In this document: positions 7,843 to 15,951 of the stretch, in pieces | Position numbering within the stretch: position 1 is the first letter of the stretch | Layout: each line of letters starts with the position of its first letter | Assembly: GCF_023241715.1 (NCBI RefSeq) | Contig: NZ_JALQCW010000089.1 | Span: 1 to 56,366 of the forward strand | DNA from: Pseudomonas morbosilactucae | Lineage (GTDB): Bacteria; Pseudomonadota; Gammaproteobacteria; Pseudomonadales; Pseudomonadaceae | Direction of reading: 5' to 3' | Length of the DNA: 56,366 nt | Translations under genes and position numbers: made by a program | Notes under the pieces: model-generated | Database searches by the model: none | The model's input: only the letters and a program-made list of their open reading frames with translations | Told to the model about the DNA's origin: nothing

Positions 7843-8766
7843 ATGAAAGCGCCCCGCGTGACCCTCGATCAATGGCGCACCCTGCAAGCCGTGGTCGACC
7901 ACGGTGGCTTCGCCCAAGCGGCAGAAGCGCTGCACCGCTCACAATCCTCGGTGAGCTACACCGTGGCCCGCATGCAAGATCAGTTGGGCGTGCCCCTGCT
8001 GCGTATCGACGGGCGCAAGGCCGTGCTCACCGAAGCCGGCGGGGTGCTGCTGCGGCGCTCCCGACAACTGGTGAAACAGGCCAGCCAACTGGAAGACTTG
8101 GCCCACCACATGGAGCAAGGCTGGGAAGCCGAAGTGCGCCTGGTGGTGGACGCGGCCTACCCCAATGCGCGCCTGGTACGCGCCCTGACCGCCTTCATGC
8201 CGCAAAGCCGTGGCTGCCGCGTGCGCCTGCGCGAAGAGGTGCTGTCGGGCGTCGAAGAGGTGCTGATGGAAGGCGTGGCCGACTTGGCCATCAGCGGTTT
8301 CAGCATTCCAGGCTACCTGGGCACGGAGATGAGCGCCGTGGAGTTTGTCGCCGTGGCCCACCCGGAGCATGCCCTCCATCGCCTGAACCGTGAGCTGAAC
8401 TTCCAGGACCTGGAAAGCCAGTTGCAAGTGGTGATTCGCGACTCCGGCCGCCAGCAGCCACGGGACGTCGGCTGGCTCGGCGCCGAACAGCGCTGGACGG
8501 TAGGCAGCCTGGCCACTGCTTCGACCTTCGTCAGCAGCGGCCTGGGCTTTGCCTGGCTGCCGCGCCACCTGATCGAACGGGAACTGCGCGAAGGCGTGCT
8601 CAAGGTGCTACCCATGGATCAGGGCGGCAGCCGCCACCCGACCTTCTACCTTTACTCCAACAAGGACAAACCCTTGGGCCCGGCCACGCAGATTCTTGTC
8701 GAACTGTTGCGCACCTTCGACACCGCGCCCCTGGATGCGCCTTTCGCCGCCCCCGCGCAGGCCTGA
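7843..8766 (+). CDS. LysR-family transcriptional regulator
   Basis: A 307-residue DNA-binding regulator. The N-terminal helix-turn-helix is clear (TLQAVVDHGGFAQAAEALHRSQSSVSYTVARMQDQLG), followed by the linker helix and an effector domain with short helices and strands. The start has GAGGAG about 8 bases upstream. It is divergent from the small secreted protein gene with only 49 bases between starts, and azoR lies one gene further. It may control azoR in response to quinone or electrophile stress, an inference from gene order only. Confidence 0.92.
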   Translation: MKAPRVTLDQWRTLQAVVDHGGFAQAAEALHRSQSSVSYTVARMQDQLGVPLLRIDGRKAVLTEAGGVLLRRSRQLVKQASQLEDLAHHMEQGWEAEVRLVVDAAYPNARLVRALTAFMPQSRGCRVRLREEVLSGVEEVLMEGVADLAISGFSIPGYLGTEMSAVEFVAVAHPEHALHRLNRELNFQDLESQLQVVIRDSGRQQPRDVGWLGAEQRWTVGSLATASTFVSSGLGFAWLPRHLIERELREGVLKVLPMDQGGSRHPTFYLYSNKDKPLGPATQILVELLRTFDTAPLDAPFAAPAQA

Positions 8767-8791
8767 TCCCCGACCGAACAGGAGTTCCGCC

Positions 8792-9595
8792 ATGGCCTAT
8801 TTCGAACATGAAGGTTGCACCCTGCACTATGAGGAATATGGCCAGGGCACGCCGTTGCTGCTGGTCCACGGCCTGGGCTCCAGCACCCTGGACTGGGAAA
8901 AACAGATCGCCGACCTGGCGCCCTACTACCGGCTGATCGTGCCGGACGTGCGCGGCCACGGGCGCTCCGACAAACCTCGGGAGCGCTACAGCATCCCGGG
9001 GTTCAGCGCCGACATGGTGGCCCTGATCGAACACCTGAACCTGGGGCCCGTGCATTTTGTCGGGTTGTCCATGGGCGGCATGATCGGGTTCCAACTGGCG
9101 GTGGATCAGCCCCACTTGCTCAAGAGCCTGTGCATCGTCAACAGCGCGCCCGAGGTCAAGGTGCGCAACGCCAAGGACGTTGGCCAGTGGTTCAAGCGCT
9201 GGAGCCTGGCCCGGCTGCTGAGCCTGAGCACCATAGGCAAGGCCCTGGGCAACAACCTGTTTCCCAAACCCGAACAGGCCGAGCTGCGGCAAAAAATGGC
9301 CGAACGCTGGGCAAAAAACGACAAACGTGCTTATCTCGCCAGCTTCGACGCCATTGTCGGCTGGGGGGTGCAGGAACGACTGTCACGCGTCACCTGTCCA
9401 ACCCTGATCGTCAGCGCCGACCGCGACTACACGCCGGTGGCGCTGAAACAGGCTTACGTCAAACAACTGCCCAATGCGCGGCTGGTGGTGATCGAGGACT
9501 CGCGTCACGCCACGCCACTGGACCAGCCGCACCGCTTCAACCAAACCCTGCTCGAATTTTTAACCACAGTCGACACCACTACCCAGGATCACTGA
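8792..9595 (+). CDS. Alpha/beta-fold hydrolase
   Basis: A 267-residue serine hydrolase, closest in style to 3-oxoadipate enol-lactonase-type proteins. Visible motifs are the oxyanion region LLLVHGLGSSTLDW, the nucleophile elbow GLSMGG, an acid-bearing strand LIVSADRDYTP and the terminal catalytic His in SRHATPLDQP. The ATG at 8792 follows an AGGAG site; the longer frame starting at 8696 lies inside the LysR gene. It sits 3 bases upstream of ppiA and probably shares its transcript. Natural substrate unknown. Confidence 0.9.
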   Translation: MAYFEHEGCTLHYEEYGQGTPLLLVHGLGSSTLDWEKQIADLAPYYRLIVPDVRGHGRSDKPRERYSIPGFSADMVALIEHLNLGPVHFVGLSMGGMIGFQLAVDQPHLLKSLCIVNSAPEVKVRNAKDVGQWFKRWSLARLLSLSTIGKALGNNLFPKPEQAELRQKMAERWAKNDKRAYLASFDAIVGWGVQERLSRVTCPTLIVSADRDYTPVALKQAYVKQLPNARLVVIEDSRHATPLDQPHRFNQTLLEFLTTVDTTTQDH

Positions 9596-9598
9596 CCC

Positions 9599-10162
9599 AT
9601 GCTGAAAAAACTCGCCCTCGTCGCCGGCTCCGTACTCTTCGCCGCCAACCTGATGGCCGCCCAACCGGCCAAGGCTCCTCACGTGCTGCTGGAAACCAGC
9701 TTCGGCAAGATCGAAATCGAACTGGACCCGGTCAAGGCACCGATTTCCAGCAAGAATTTCCTCGACTACGTCGACAGCGGTTTCTACACCAACACCATCT
9801 TCCACCGGGTGATCCCGGGCTTCATGGTCCAGGGCGGTGGTTTCACTGCGCAGATGGTGCAGAAAGAGACCCGCGACCCGATCAAGAACGAAGCCAGCAA
9901 CGGCCTGCATAACGTGCGCGGCACCCTCTCCATGGCCCGTACCTCGAACCCCAACTCGGCCACCAGTCAGTTCTTTATCAACGTGGCCGACAACGCCTTC
10001 CTCGACCCGGGCCGCGATGCCGGTTACGCCGTGTTCGCCAAAGTGGTGAACGGCATGGACGTGGTCGACCAGATCGTCAATTCCCAGACCACCACCAAGC
10101 AAGGCATGCAGAACGTGCCGGTGGACCCGGTGCTGATCAAGTCGGCCAAGCGCATCGACTAA
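9599..10162 (+). CDS. ppiA: Periplasmic peptidyl-prolyl cis-trans isomerase (cyclophilin)
   Basis: A 187-residue cyclophilin that catalyses proline isomerisation in the periplasm. It has a signal peptide (residues about 1-20, ending NLMAAQPA), then the cyclophilin core with IFHRVIPGFMVQGGGF, the catalytic Arg in FHR, and SMARTSNPNSATSQFFINVADN. Length fits PpiA. It starts 3 bases after the hydrolase gene and is followed at 10251 by the exporter gene. I recall the same order hydrolase, ppiA, ABC exporter in P. aeruginosa. Confidence 0.95.
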   Translation: MLKKLALVAGSVLFAANLMAAQPAKAPHVLLETSFGKIEIELDPVKAPISSKNFLDYVDSGFYTNTIFHRVIPGFMVQGGGFTAQMVQKETRDPIKNEASNGLHNVRGTLSMARTSNPNSATSQFFINVADNAFLDPGRDAGYAVFAKVVNGMDVVDQIVNSQTTTKQGMQNVPVDPVLIKSAKRID

Positions 10163-10225
10163 CAGCGTGCCGGGAGTCACGACGGGGGGCTGGCTCAGCG
10201 CCCCGTTCGCCCACTGAACAGGAGA

Positions 10226-10240
10226 GCCCGCCACGCGGGC
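10226..10240 (+). promoter_or_regulatory. Hairpin between Shine-Dalgarno and start codon of the ABC exporter
   Basis: GCCCGC-CAC-GCGGGC forms a 6-bp GC stem. The sequence ACAGGAGA ends directly before it and the ATG is 10 bases after it. If folded, the hairpin would bring the Shine-Dalgarno to an effective spacing of about 10 bases; unfolded, the spacing is about 25, which is too long. Confidence 0.4.
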
Positions 10241-10250
10241 GTCAGACCCA

Positions 10251-12083
10251 ATGCTCTATCGTCGTTTTGAACAACTGATCAATATTTTCCGCGACGCCCC
10301 CACCGCCGCACCGCCCACCCAGGTTCTCCCCTTCTACCTCTATTACATCCGCCAAGTGTGGCCGAGCTTCGTTGCCCTGCTGGTGGTCGGCCTGTTCGTG
10401 GCGCTGATCGAAGTGTCGCTGTTCAGCTACCTGAGCACCCTGATCGACCTGGCCCAGGGCACGCCCAGCACCGACATCTTCAAGACCCACGGCCTCGAAC
10501 TGGCCTGGATGGCCGTGGTCGCCCTGCTGTTCCGCCCCTTGTTCGTCGGTCTGCACGACCTGCTGGTGCACCAGACCATCAGCCCCGGCATGACCAGCCT
10601 GATTCGCTGGCAAAACCACAGCTACGTGCTCAAACAGAGCCTGAATTTCTTCCAGAACGACTTCGCCGGGCGCATCGCCCAACGCATCATGCAGACCGGC
10701 AATTCCCTGCGCGACTCCGCGGTGCAGGCGGTGGACGCCCTGTGGCACGTATTGATCTACGCCCTCAGCGCCCTGGTGCTGTTTGCCGAAGCCGACTGGC
10801 GCCTGATGATCCCGCTGCTGATCTGGATCGTCGGCTACGTCGCCGCGCTCTGGTACTTCGTACCCCGGGTCAAGGAACGCTCGGTGGTCTCGTCCGATGC
10901 CAACTCCAAGCTGGTGGGGCGGATCGTCGACGGCTACACCAACATCACCACCCTGAAGCTCTTCGCCCACACCCACTTCGAGCAGAACTACGCCCGCGAG
11001 GCAATCGCCGAACAGACCGAGAAAAACCAGCTGGCCGGTCGCGTGATCACCAGCATGGACGTGGTCATCACCAGCATGAACGGCCTGTTGATCGTCGGCA
11101 CCACGGGCCTGGCCCTGTGGCTCTGGAGCCAGTCGCTGATTTCCGTGGGGGCCATCGCCCTGGCCACCGGCCTGGTCATCCGTATCGTCAACATGTCCGG
11201 CTGGATCATGTGGGTGGTCAACGGCATCTTCGAAAACATCGGCATGGTCCAGGACGGCCTGCAGACCATCGCCCAGCCCCTGAGCGTCACTGACCGCGAA
11301 CAGGCTCCGCGCCTGGCCGTGAGCCAGGGCGAGGTGCGCTTCGAACAGGTGGACTTCCACTACGGGAAACGCTCCGGGGTCATCAGCGGCCTCAACCTGA
11401 CCATCAAGCCCGGGGAAAAGATCGGCCTGATCGGTCCTTCCGGCGCGGGCAAGTCGACCCTGGTCAACCTGCTGCTGCGCCTCTATGACCTGCAGGGCGG
11501 GAAGATCCTGATCGACGGGCAGAACATCGCCGAAGTGACCCAGGAAAGCCTGCGCGAACGCATCGGCATGATCACCCAGGACACTTCGCTGCTGCACCGT
11601 TCGATCCGCGACAACCTGCTCTACGGCCGTCCAGACGCCACCGACGAGGAACTCTGGGAAGCGGTGCGCAAGGCCCGGGCCGACGAGTTCATCCCGCTGC
11701 TTTCCGACGCCCAGGGCCGTAGCGGTTTCGACGCCCATGTCGGCGAACGCGGGGTCAAGCTGTCCGGCGGCCAGCGTCAGCGCATTGCCATTGCCCGGGT
11801 GCTGCTCAAGGACGCGCCGATCCTGATCATGGACGAAGCCACCTCGGCGCTGGACTCGGAAGTGGAAGCCGCCATTCAGGAGAGCCTGGAAACCCTGATG
11901 CAGGGCAAGACGGTGATCGCCATTGCGCACCGCCTGTCCACCATCGCCCGCATGGACCGCTTGGTAGTCCTGGAGCACGGGCGCATCGCCGAAACCGGCA
12001 GCCACTCCGAACTGCTGGCCCAGGGCGGCCTGTATGCGCGGCTGTGGCAGCACCAGACCGGCGGTTTTGTCGGCATCGACTGA
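10251..12083 (+). CDS. ABC exporter, fused permease and ATPase (MsbA-like)
   Basis: A 610-residue half-transporter expected to work as an inner-membrane homodimer. Hydrophobic segments occupy about residues 37-60, 85-105, 165-205 and 275-330. The nucleotide-binding domain follows with Walker A GPSGAGKST (395-403), a Q-loop in ITQDTSLLHRSIRDN, the signature LSGGQRQRIAIARVLL, Walker B ILIMDEATSALD and the switch His in IAIAHRLSTIARMD. Length is typical. It follows ppiA in the same orientation. Substrate unknown; lipids, peptides or drugs are all possible. Confidence 0.93.
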   Translation: MLYRRFEQLINIFRDAPTAAPPTQVLPFYLYYIRQVWPSFVALLVVGLFVALIEVSLFSYLSTLIDLAQGTPSTDIFKTHGLELAWMAVVALLFRPLFVGLHDLLVHQTISPGMTSLIRWQNHSYVLKQSLNFFQNDFAGRIAQRIMQTGNSLRDSAVQAVDALWHVLIYALSALVLFAEADWRLMIPLLIWIVGYVAALWYFVPRVKERSVVSSDANSKLVGRIVDGYTNITTLKLFAHTHFEQNYAREAIAEQTEKNQLAGRVITSMDVVITSMNGLLIVGTTGLALWLWSQSLISVGAIALATGLVIRIVNMSGWIMWVVNGIFENIGMVQDGLQTIAQPLSVTDREQAPRLAVSQGEVRFEQVDFHYGKRSGVISGLNLTIKPGEKIGLIGPSGAGKSTLVNLLLRLYDLQGGKILIDGQNIAEVTQESLRERIGMITQDTSLLHRSIRDNLLYGRPDATDEELWEAVRKARADEFIPLLSDAQGRSGFDAHVGERGVKLSGGQRQRIAIARVLLKDAPILIMDEATSALDSEVEAAIQESLETLMQGKTVIAIAHRLSTIARMDRLVVLEHGRIAETGSHSELLAQGGLYARLWQHQTGGFVGID

Positions 12084-12130
12084 AGCTATCTGAACGGCAC
12101 CAGGCTCCGGCGAGAACCACCGCGCCGGGG

Positions 12131-13260
12131 TCAGGCCTGCCGATAGGGCAGCGCCGTACGCGCCTCTTCGGCGTACGCCAGCACCCCGACGCGCTCCTGT
12201 TCGAGGAAGTCCGCCACCGCCGCCTTGAGCCCCGGATGGCGCAGGTAATGCCAGGAATGGGTGATCACCGGCTCAAAGCCGCGAATCAGCTTGTGCTCGC
12301 CCTGGGCCCCGGCATCGAAACGTTGCAGCCCCTGGGCGATGGCGTAGTCCATGCCCTGGTAGAAGCAGGTCTCGAAATGCAGGCGGTCGAACTCCGCCAG
12401 GCAGCCCCAGTAACGCCCATAAAAACTGCCACCGCCCACCAGGCTGAAAGCCATGGCCACCGGGCGCCGCCCTGTTTGGCCAGGACCACCCGAATGGCCT
12501 CGGGCATGCGCTCGGCCAACAGGCTGAAAAACGCTCGGGTCAGGTACGGTGCCTGACGTCGCACCGCGTAGGTGTTGGCGTAGCAGGCGTAGACAAAATC
12601 CCACTGCGCCTGGCTCAGCTCATGGCCGTGCAGCCACTCGAAATCGATCCCCTGCCCCGCCACCTGCTCGCGTTCCTTGCGCATCTGCTTGCGCTTGCGC
12701 GAGCTCAACACATCGAGGAAATCCTGAAAGTCCCGATAGCCCCGGTTCTGCCAATGAAACTGACAGCCAAAACGTTGCAGCCAGCCCGCCTCTGGCTGTT
12801 GCGCCAGGGCGAGGTCGGTGAAGGGGTCGGTGAAGTTGATATGGGCACTGGAAAGCCCTTCGATCTCCAGGTAGCCCGGCAGGCTTTTCAGCAAATCGAC
12901 GCCGTCCGCCTGGGTCGCCGCCAACAGGCGCGGCCCACTGACCGGGCTGAAAGGCACCGCCGTCAGCAGCTTGGGGTAATAGTCAATGCCGGCCCGGGCA
13001 CAGGCATCGGCCCAGCCATGATCGAAGACGTACTCGCCATAGGAATGCCATTTGCGATAACTGGGCAAGGCCGCCAACAGACGACCGTCTTCCACATGCA
13101 GCAGGTGCTCGGGTTGCCAACCGGACTGCGGGCCCAGGCTGCCGCTGTCTTCCAGGGCACTGAGAAAGGCATGCCGCAAAAACGGCTGCCCATCCGTCAC
13201 CAGCGCGTCCCATTGCAACGGGTCGACGGCAGACAGACTGTTCAAGGATTGAAGCGGCAT
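12131..13260 (-). pseudogene. FemAB-like GNAT acyltransferase (DUF482 type), frameshifted
   Basis: Two overlapping frames together make one protein. The N-terminal part (ATG at 13260) reads through PSYRKWHSYGEYVFDHGWAD, RKRKQMRKEREQ and the segment ending IRVVLAKQGG. Homology then continues in another frame as RPVAMAFSLVGGGSFYGRYWG and HFETCFYQGMDYAIAQGL to the stop at 12131. The break lies at about 12462-12476. The span is 1130 bases; adding one base gives exactly 377 codons, the expected length for this family. So a single base is missing in a GC-rich tract, either a true mutation or a sequence error. The family is related to FemAB-type acyltransferases annotated for peptidoglycan, but its role in Pseudomonas is not known to me. 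Confidence 0.85.
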
Positions 13261-13365
13261 CGCGTTCCCCGGTATGCATGGCCCACAAACCCGGGGGAGT
13301 ATCGCCCATCGCCGAAAGCCCTGAAATAGAAACCGCACCTTTGCATCCACGGTCTTGGTTGCAGG

Positions 13366-13393
13366 CAAAAAAAAGCCCCGCCGAAGCGGGGCT
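13366..13393 (-). terminator. Rho-independent terminator of the porin gene
   Basis: On the minus strand AGCCCCG / CGGGGCT form a 7-bp stem with a 6-base loop, followed by a run of eight U. It lies about 55 bases past the porin stop and before the frameshifted acyltransferase gene, so the two are separate transcripts. Confidence 0.88.
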
Positions 13394-13449
13394 GAAACGA
13401 GAGGAGCTATAACGGATGAGAAAGAGCTCTGGATCGGTGTTGCGCTGTT

Positions 13450-14793
13450 TTAGAACACGTACTGGGCACGCAGGACGAAACCGTCGCCGCTGTCATCGCC
13501 GGTACGGCGTGCCGGAGTAGCACCTGCGGCTGCAGTGGCGTTGGTCACGTTGTCGGTCTTGGCCTTGATGTAGGTAGCGGAGATTTTCACCGCTTCGTTG
13601 GCGTACCAGTTCACACCCAGGTTGTGCACCTTGACTTCGGCATCGCCGACATCACGGGTCAGGCTGGCGGTGGTCACGTTATCGTCTTCGACGGTCAGGC
13701 TGTCGTAGCGATAGAACAGTTCCCAGGCGCCGATGGCTTTGTTGGACGGCTTGATGGCGTCGAACTTGCCGACTTTATAACCGCGAGCCTCGCCGGTCAG
13801 GGTGTAGGCGCCCTGAACATAGAAACCATGACCCTTGATGTCTTCAAAGGCGCTGTCGTCAGCCTTGGTCTTGCGGGTGATGTATTCACCCTGGATCGAG
13901 GCCGGGCCCATGGCGAAGGCGGCTTCCAAGCCCATTGCGGTGTCGCGGTCATAAGAACCGGCTGGCGAAGCGGAAGCGCCGCCCAGCACCGGACGGTTGC
14001 CGTTGGTGCCGGCATCGTTGCCGCCCAGGGTATCGACGCCGCGCATGCCCATCCGGGTGCGATAGCGGGAGTCGAACGCTGTATCGGAGACATCGCGACT
14101 AGCGATGTTGATACCAAAGTGCAGCACGTTGCCGGCGTCGTGCATCGGCGCGAATACGAAGCGGCCGTTGGCCTGCTTGATGCTGTTGCCGTCGGTGTCG
14201 TCGGTGTCTTTGCTGAACACACCGGCGGAGGCGTAGAACGAATCCGCGAAGGTGCTGGAGGCTTGCAGGCCCAGGCCGTTCTGATGGCTGTTGGCCCAGT
14301 CGATCATGTCGTAGGAGATGTTACGTTCCGGCGCCGTCACCCACTTGGAGCTGGTGGCTTTTTCCAGGCCGAAGTCCGGGTCGAAGCGACCGACCTTGAT
14401 CGACACCGGCTTGAAGCCGTTGTAAGCCAGGGACGCTTCGTCGAAGTAGCCGTTGTCGGCATCGCCGGTGTTGTGGGAGAAGTCGTAGTTGATGGTGTAC
14501 GCCCAGTCGGTGTAGAGCACACCGGACAATTCCAGGAAGGCGCGACGGAAATAGGCCGCATCAGCGGTGTCGCCGTTGCGGGTGTAGACACCGTCGAACT
14601 GGCTGTAGTCGGCTTGCAGGCGGCCACCGAGTTTGAAGCTGAACTCTTTGTCCGTGGTGGCGACCTCAAGGCCGCCCTTGGTTTTGACAACGATATCGGC
14701 GCCATCGGTGGTGACGGTGCCAGCGAAAGCCTGGGCGGTCACTGCCAGGGCCAGAGCGCTGGCGGCAAAACCGGCGAAGTGCTTACGGATCAT
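13450..14793 (-). CDS. Phosphate/polyphosphate-selective porin (OprP/OprO family)
   Basis: A 447-residue trimeric outer-membrane porin for phosphate or pyrophosphate. It has a signal peptide ending AQAFA (residue 24). The mature start resembles OprP (ADIVVKTKGGLEVATTDKEFSFKLGGRLQADYSQFDG), and later segments RRAFLELSG, YDMIDWANSHQNGLGLQ and the C-terminal VLRAQYVF (terminal Phe) are typical. Members are usually induced by phosphate starvation through PhoB; a partial Pho-box-like sequence lies upstream. I cannot distinguish OprP from OprO by eye. Confidence 0.92.
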   Translation of the reverse strand: MIRKHFAGFAASALALAVTAQAFAGTVTTDGADIVVKTKGGLEVATTDKEFSFKLGGRLQADYSQFDGVYTRNGDTADAAYFRRAFLELSGVLYTDWAYTINYDFSHNTGDADNGYFDEASLAYNGFKPVSIKVGRFDPDFGLEKATSSKWVTAPERNISYDMIDWANSHQNGLGLQASSTFADSFYASAGVFSKDTDDTDGNSIKQANGRFVFAPMHDAGNVLHFGINIASRDVSDTAFDSRYRTRMGMRGVDTLGGNDAGTNGNRPVLGGASASPAGSYDRDTAMGLEAAFAMGPASIQGEYITRKTKADDSAFEDIKGHGFYVQGAYTLTGEARGYKVGKFDAIKPSNKAIGAWELFYRYDSLTVEDDNVTTASLTRDVGDAEVKVHNLGVNWYANEAVKISATYIKAKTDNVTNATAAAGATPARRTGDDSGDGFVLRAQYVF

Positions 14794-14904
14794 CGAAGAA
14801 TTCCCCTAATTGGTGGTCTGTAGCGTTGGAAAACACGCGGTTCAGGCCCGCTTGTGTTGGGAGGGAATCTTGGCGATGGGTTATGTCAGCGCGGTTGCTG
14901 ATAG

Positions 14905-14922
14905 ATAAAGATTTTATGACAC
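14905..14922 (-). promoter_or_regulatory. Possible degenerate Pho box upstream of the porin
   Basis: Read on the minus strand, GTGTCAT-AAAA-TCTTTAT resembles the PhoB consensus (CTGTCAT, 4-base AT spacer, CTGTMAY). The first half matches 6 of 7 and the spacer 4 of 4, but the second half only about 3 of 7. It is about 110 bases upstream of the porin start. Suggestive only. The rest of 14794-15049 holds no gene. Confidence 0.25.
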
Positions 14923-15049
14923 GGGAACTTTTTTACTTCGAAAAGAAATAAAGCAAAAGGCCCGTACTAGAGGGGTTGCGCGGGGGATATCCGGGAAGTT
15001 CTGACGGCAGCGTTGTGAATTGCTGGCCGGGCGGCCATCAATCTCGACG

Positions 15050-15286
15050 CTATTGGCAGTCGTCGTGACGCTGGGCAGCCAGACGTGCGGCCAACTCGTC
15101 GAGACCGGCCAAGGGCGGTTCGGGCAACACCCGCAAGGTGGCTTGCAGCACACGCATCTGGCGAATGAAGCGCCGGCAGTCGGGGCAGAGCAGCACGTGG
15201 TAGCGCACCCTCAAGCGTTGGCGAAGGCTCAACTGGCCATCGAGGTAATCGCTGGAGCACGCCACGTATTCCTGACAGGTCAGCAT
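15050..15286 (-). CDS. Anti-sigma factor with ZAS zinc-finger motif
   Basis: A 78-residue protein with the H-x3-C-x2-C motif of zinc-binding anti-sigma domains (HVLLCPDC: H30, C34, C37) and the preceding CSSDYLDGQLS helix. No membrane segment is visible, so it is probably a soluble cytoplasmic anti-sigma factor. It overlaps the end of the ECF sigma gene by 7 bases, implying translational coupling and a cognate pair. In ZAS proteins the zinc site often senses redox or metal stress; the signal here is unknown. Confidence 0.85.
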   Translation of the reverse strand: MLTCQEYVACSSDYLDGQLSLRQRLRVRYHVLLCPDCRRFIRQMRVLQATLRVLPEPPLAGLDELAARLAAQRHDDCQ

Positions 15287-15891
15287 TGGCCGGTTTCCTC
15301 AAAGTGCTCCACGGTGGCAAAGACCTTCAACCGTGCGCGGTGCAACAGCACACGCACATTGGAGAGCGAAAGCTGCAGAAGATTACAGATCTCTTGCAAC
15401 TCCAGCCCCTGGCGCTCGCGCAGCAGCAAGACACTGCTTTGCAGATCCGACAGGCTCAACAGGGTACGTTCCAGGCACTCACGCAGCTCGCGCTCGGTGA
15501 GCAAGGCCTCGGGGTTGTCGTCATGCCAGGCCAGGGGCGCCACCCGCCAATGCCCGTCCGGGGAGAATCGCTCGTCACCCAGGGTGCCGTGGGGCGCCGG
15601 CACATCGTCCAGCAGGACGTCCCGGCGTTGCTGCTTGTAGCGACTTTTCGCCGCGTTGGCGGTGATGGTCAGCAACCAGGTCTTGAGGCTTGAACGGCCC
15701 TCGAACTTCCCCAGATTGCGCACCACCGACAGCCAGGCCTCCTGCACCACTTCATCGGCATGAGGCTGGCCGACGATGGCATAGGCCACCGCACGCATCG
15801 CCCCCTGGTAGGTGCTGACCAACTCTTTGTAAGCCTGCTGCTCACCCGCCAACAGGCGAGCGAGCAGCGACGTATCGTCCGCTGCAGCCAT
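15280..15891 (-). CDS. ECF-family RNA polymerase sigma factor
   Basis: A 203-residue sigma-70 family factor. Region 2 is clear (LVSTYQGAMRAVAYAIVGQPHADEVVQEAWLSVVRNL, then FEGRSSLKTWLLTITANAAKSRYKQQRR) and region 4 follows (LSLSDLQSSVLLLRERQGLELQEICNLLQLSLSNVRVLLHRARLK). The linker of about 60 residues (DDVPAPHGTLGDERFSPDGHW) is longer than usual. ATG at 15891 is preferred over the adjacent TTG because GAGG lies 5 bases upstream of it. The anti-sigma gene overlaps its 3' end; the porin gene and the KAS III-like gene flank the pair in the same orientation. Confidence 0.93.
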   Translation of the reverse strand: MAAADDTSLLARLLAGEQQAYKELVSTYQGAMRAVAYAIVGQPHADEVVQEAWLSVVRNLGKFEGRSSLKTWLLTITANAAKSRYKQQRRDVLLDDVPAPHGTLGDERFSPDGHWRVAPLAWHDDNPEALLTERELRECLERTLLSLSDLQSSVLLLRERQGLELQEICNLLQLSLSNVRVLLHRARLKVFATVEHFEETGQC

Positions 15892-15919
15892 CAATGCCTC
15901 GTCGCCACCTGTAGGTGTC

Positions 15920-15943
15920 GGCTGGCCGGCGATAAGGCCAGCC
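15920..15943. repeat. REP-like hairpin between the KAS III-like gene and the sigma gene
   Basis: Perfect 8-bp stem GGCTGGCC / GGCCAGCC with an 8-base loop, beginning in a CTGTAGGTG context that resembles the REP outer sequence. It lies 8 bases past the stop at 15952 and has no U-tract. It could attenuate read-through from the upstream gene into the sigma gene. Confidence 0.55.
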
Positions 15944-15951
15944 CCCTCGTC

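Noticed and set aside
10242..12053. 603-residue minus-strand ORF opposite the ABC exporter
   Set aside because: Antisense shadow of a gene with complete Walker A, signature and Walker B motifs; the ORF itself has no recognisable domain.
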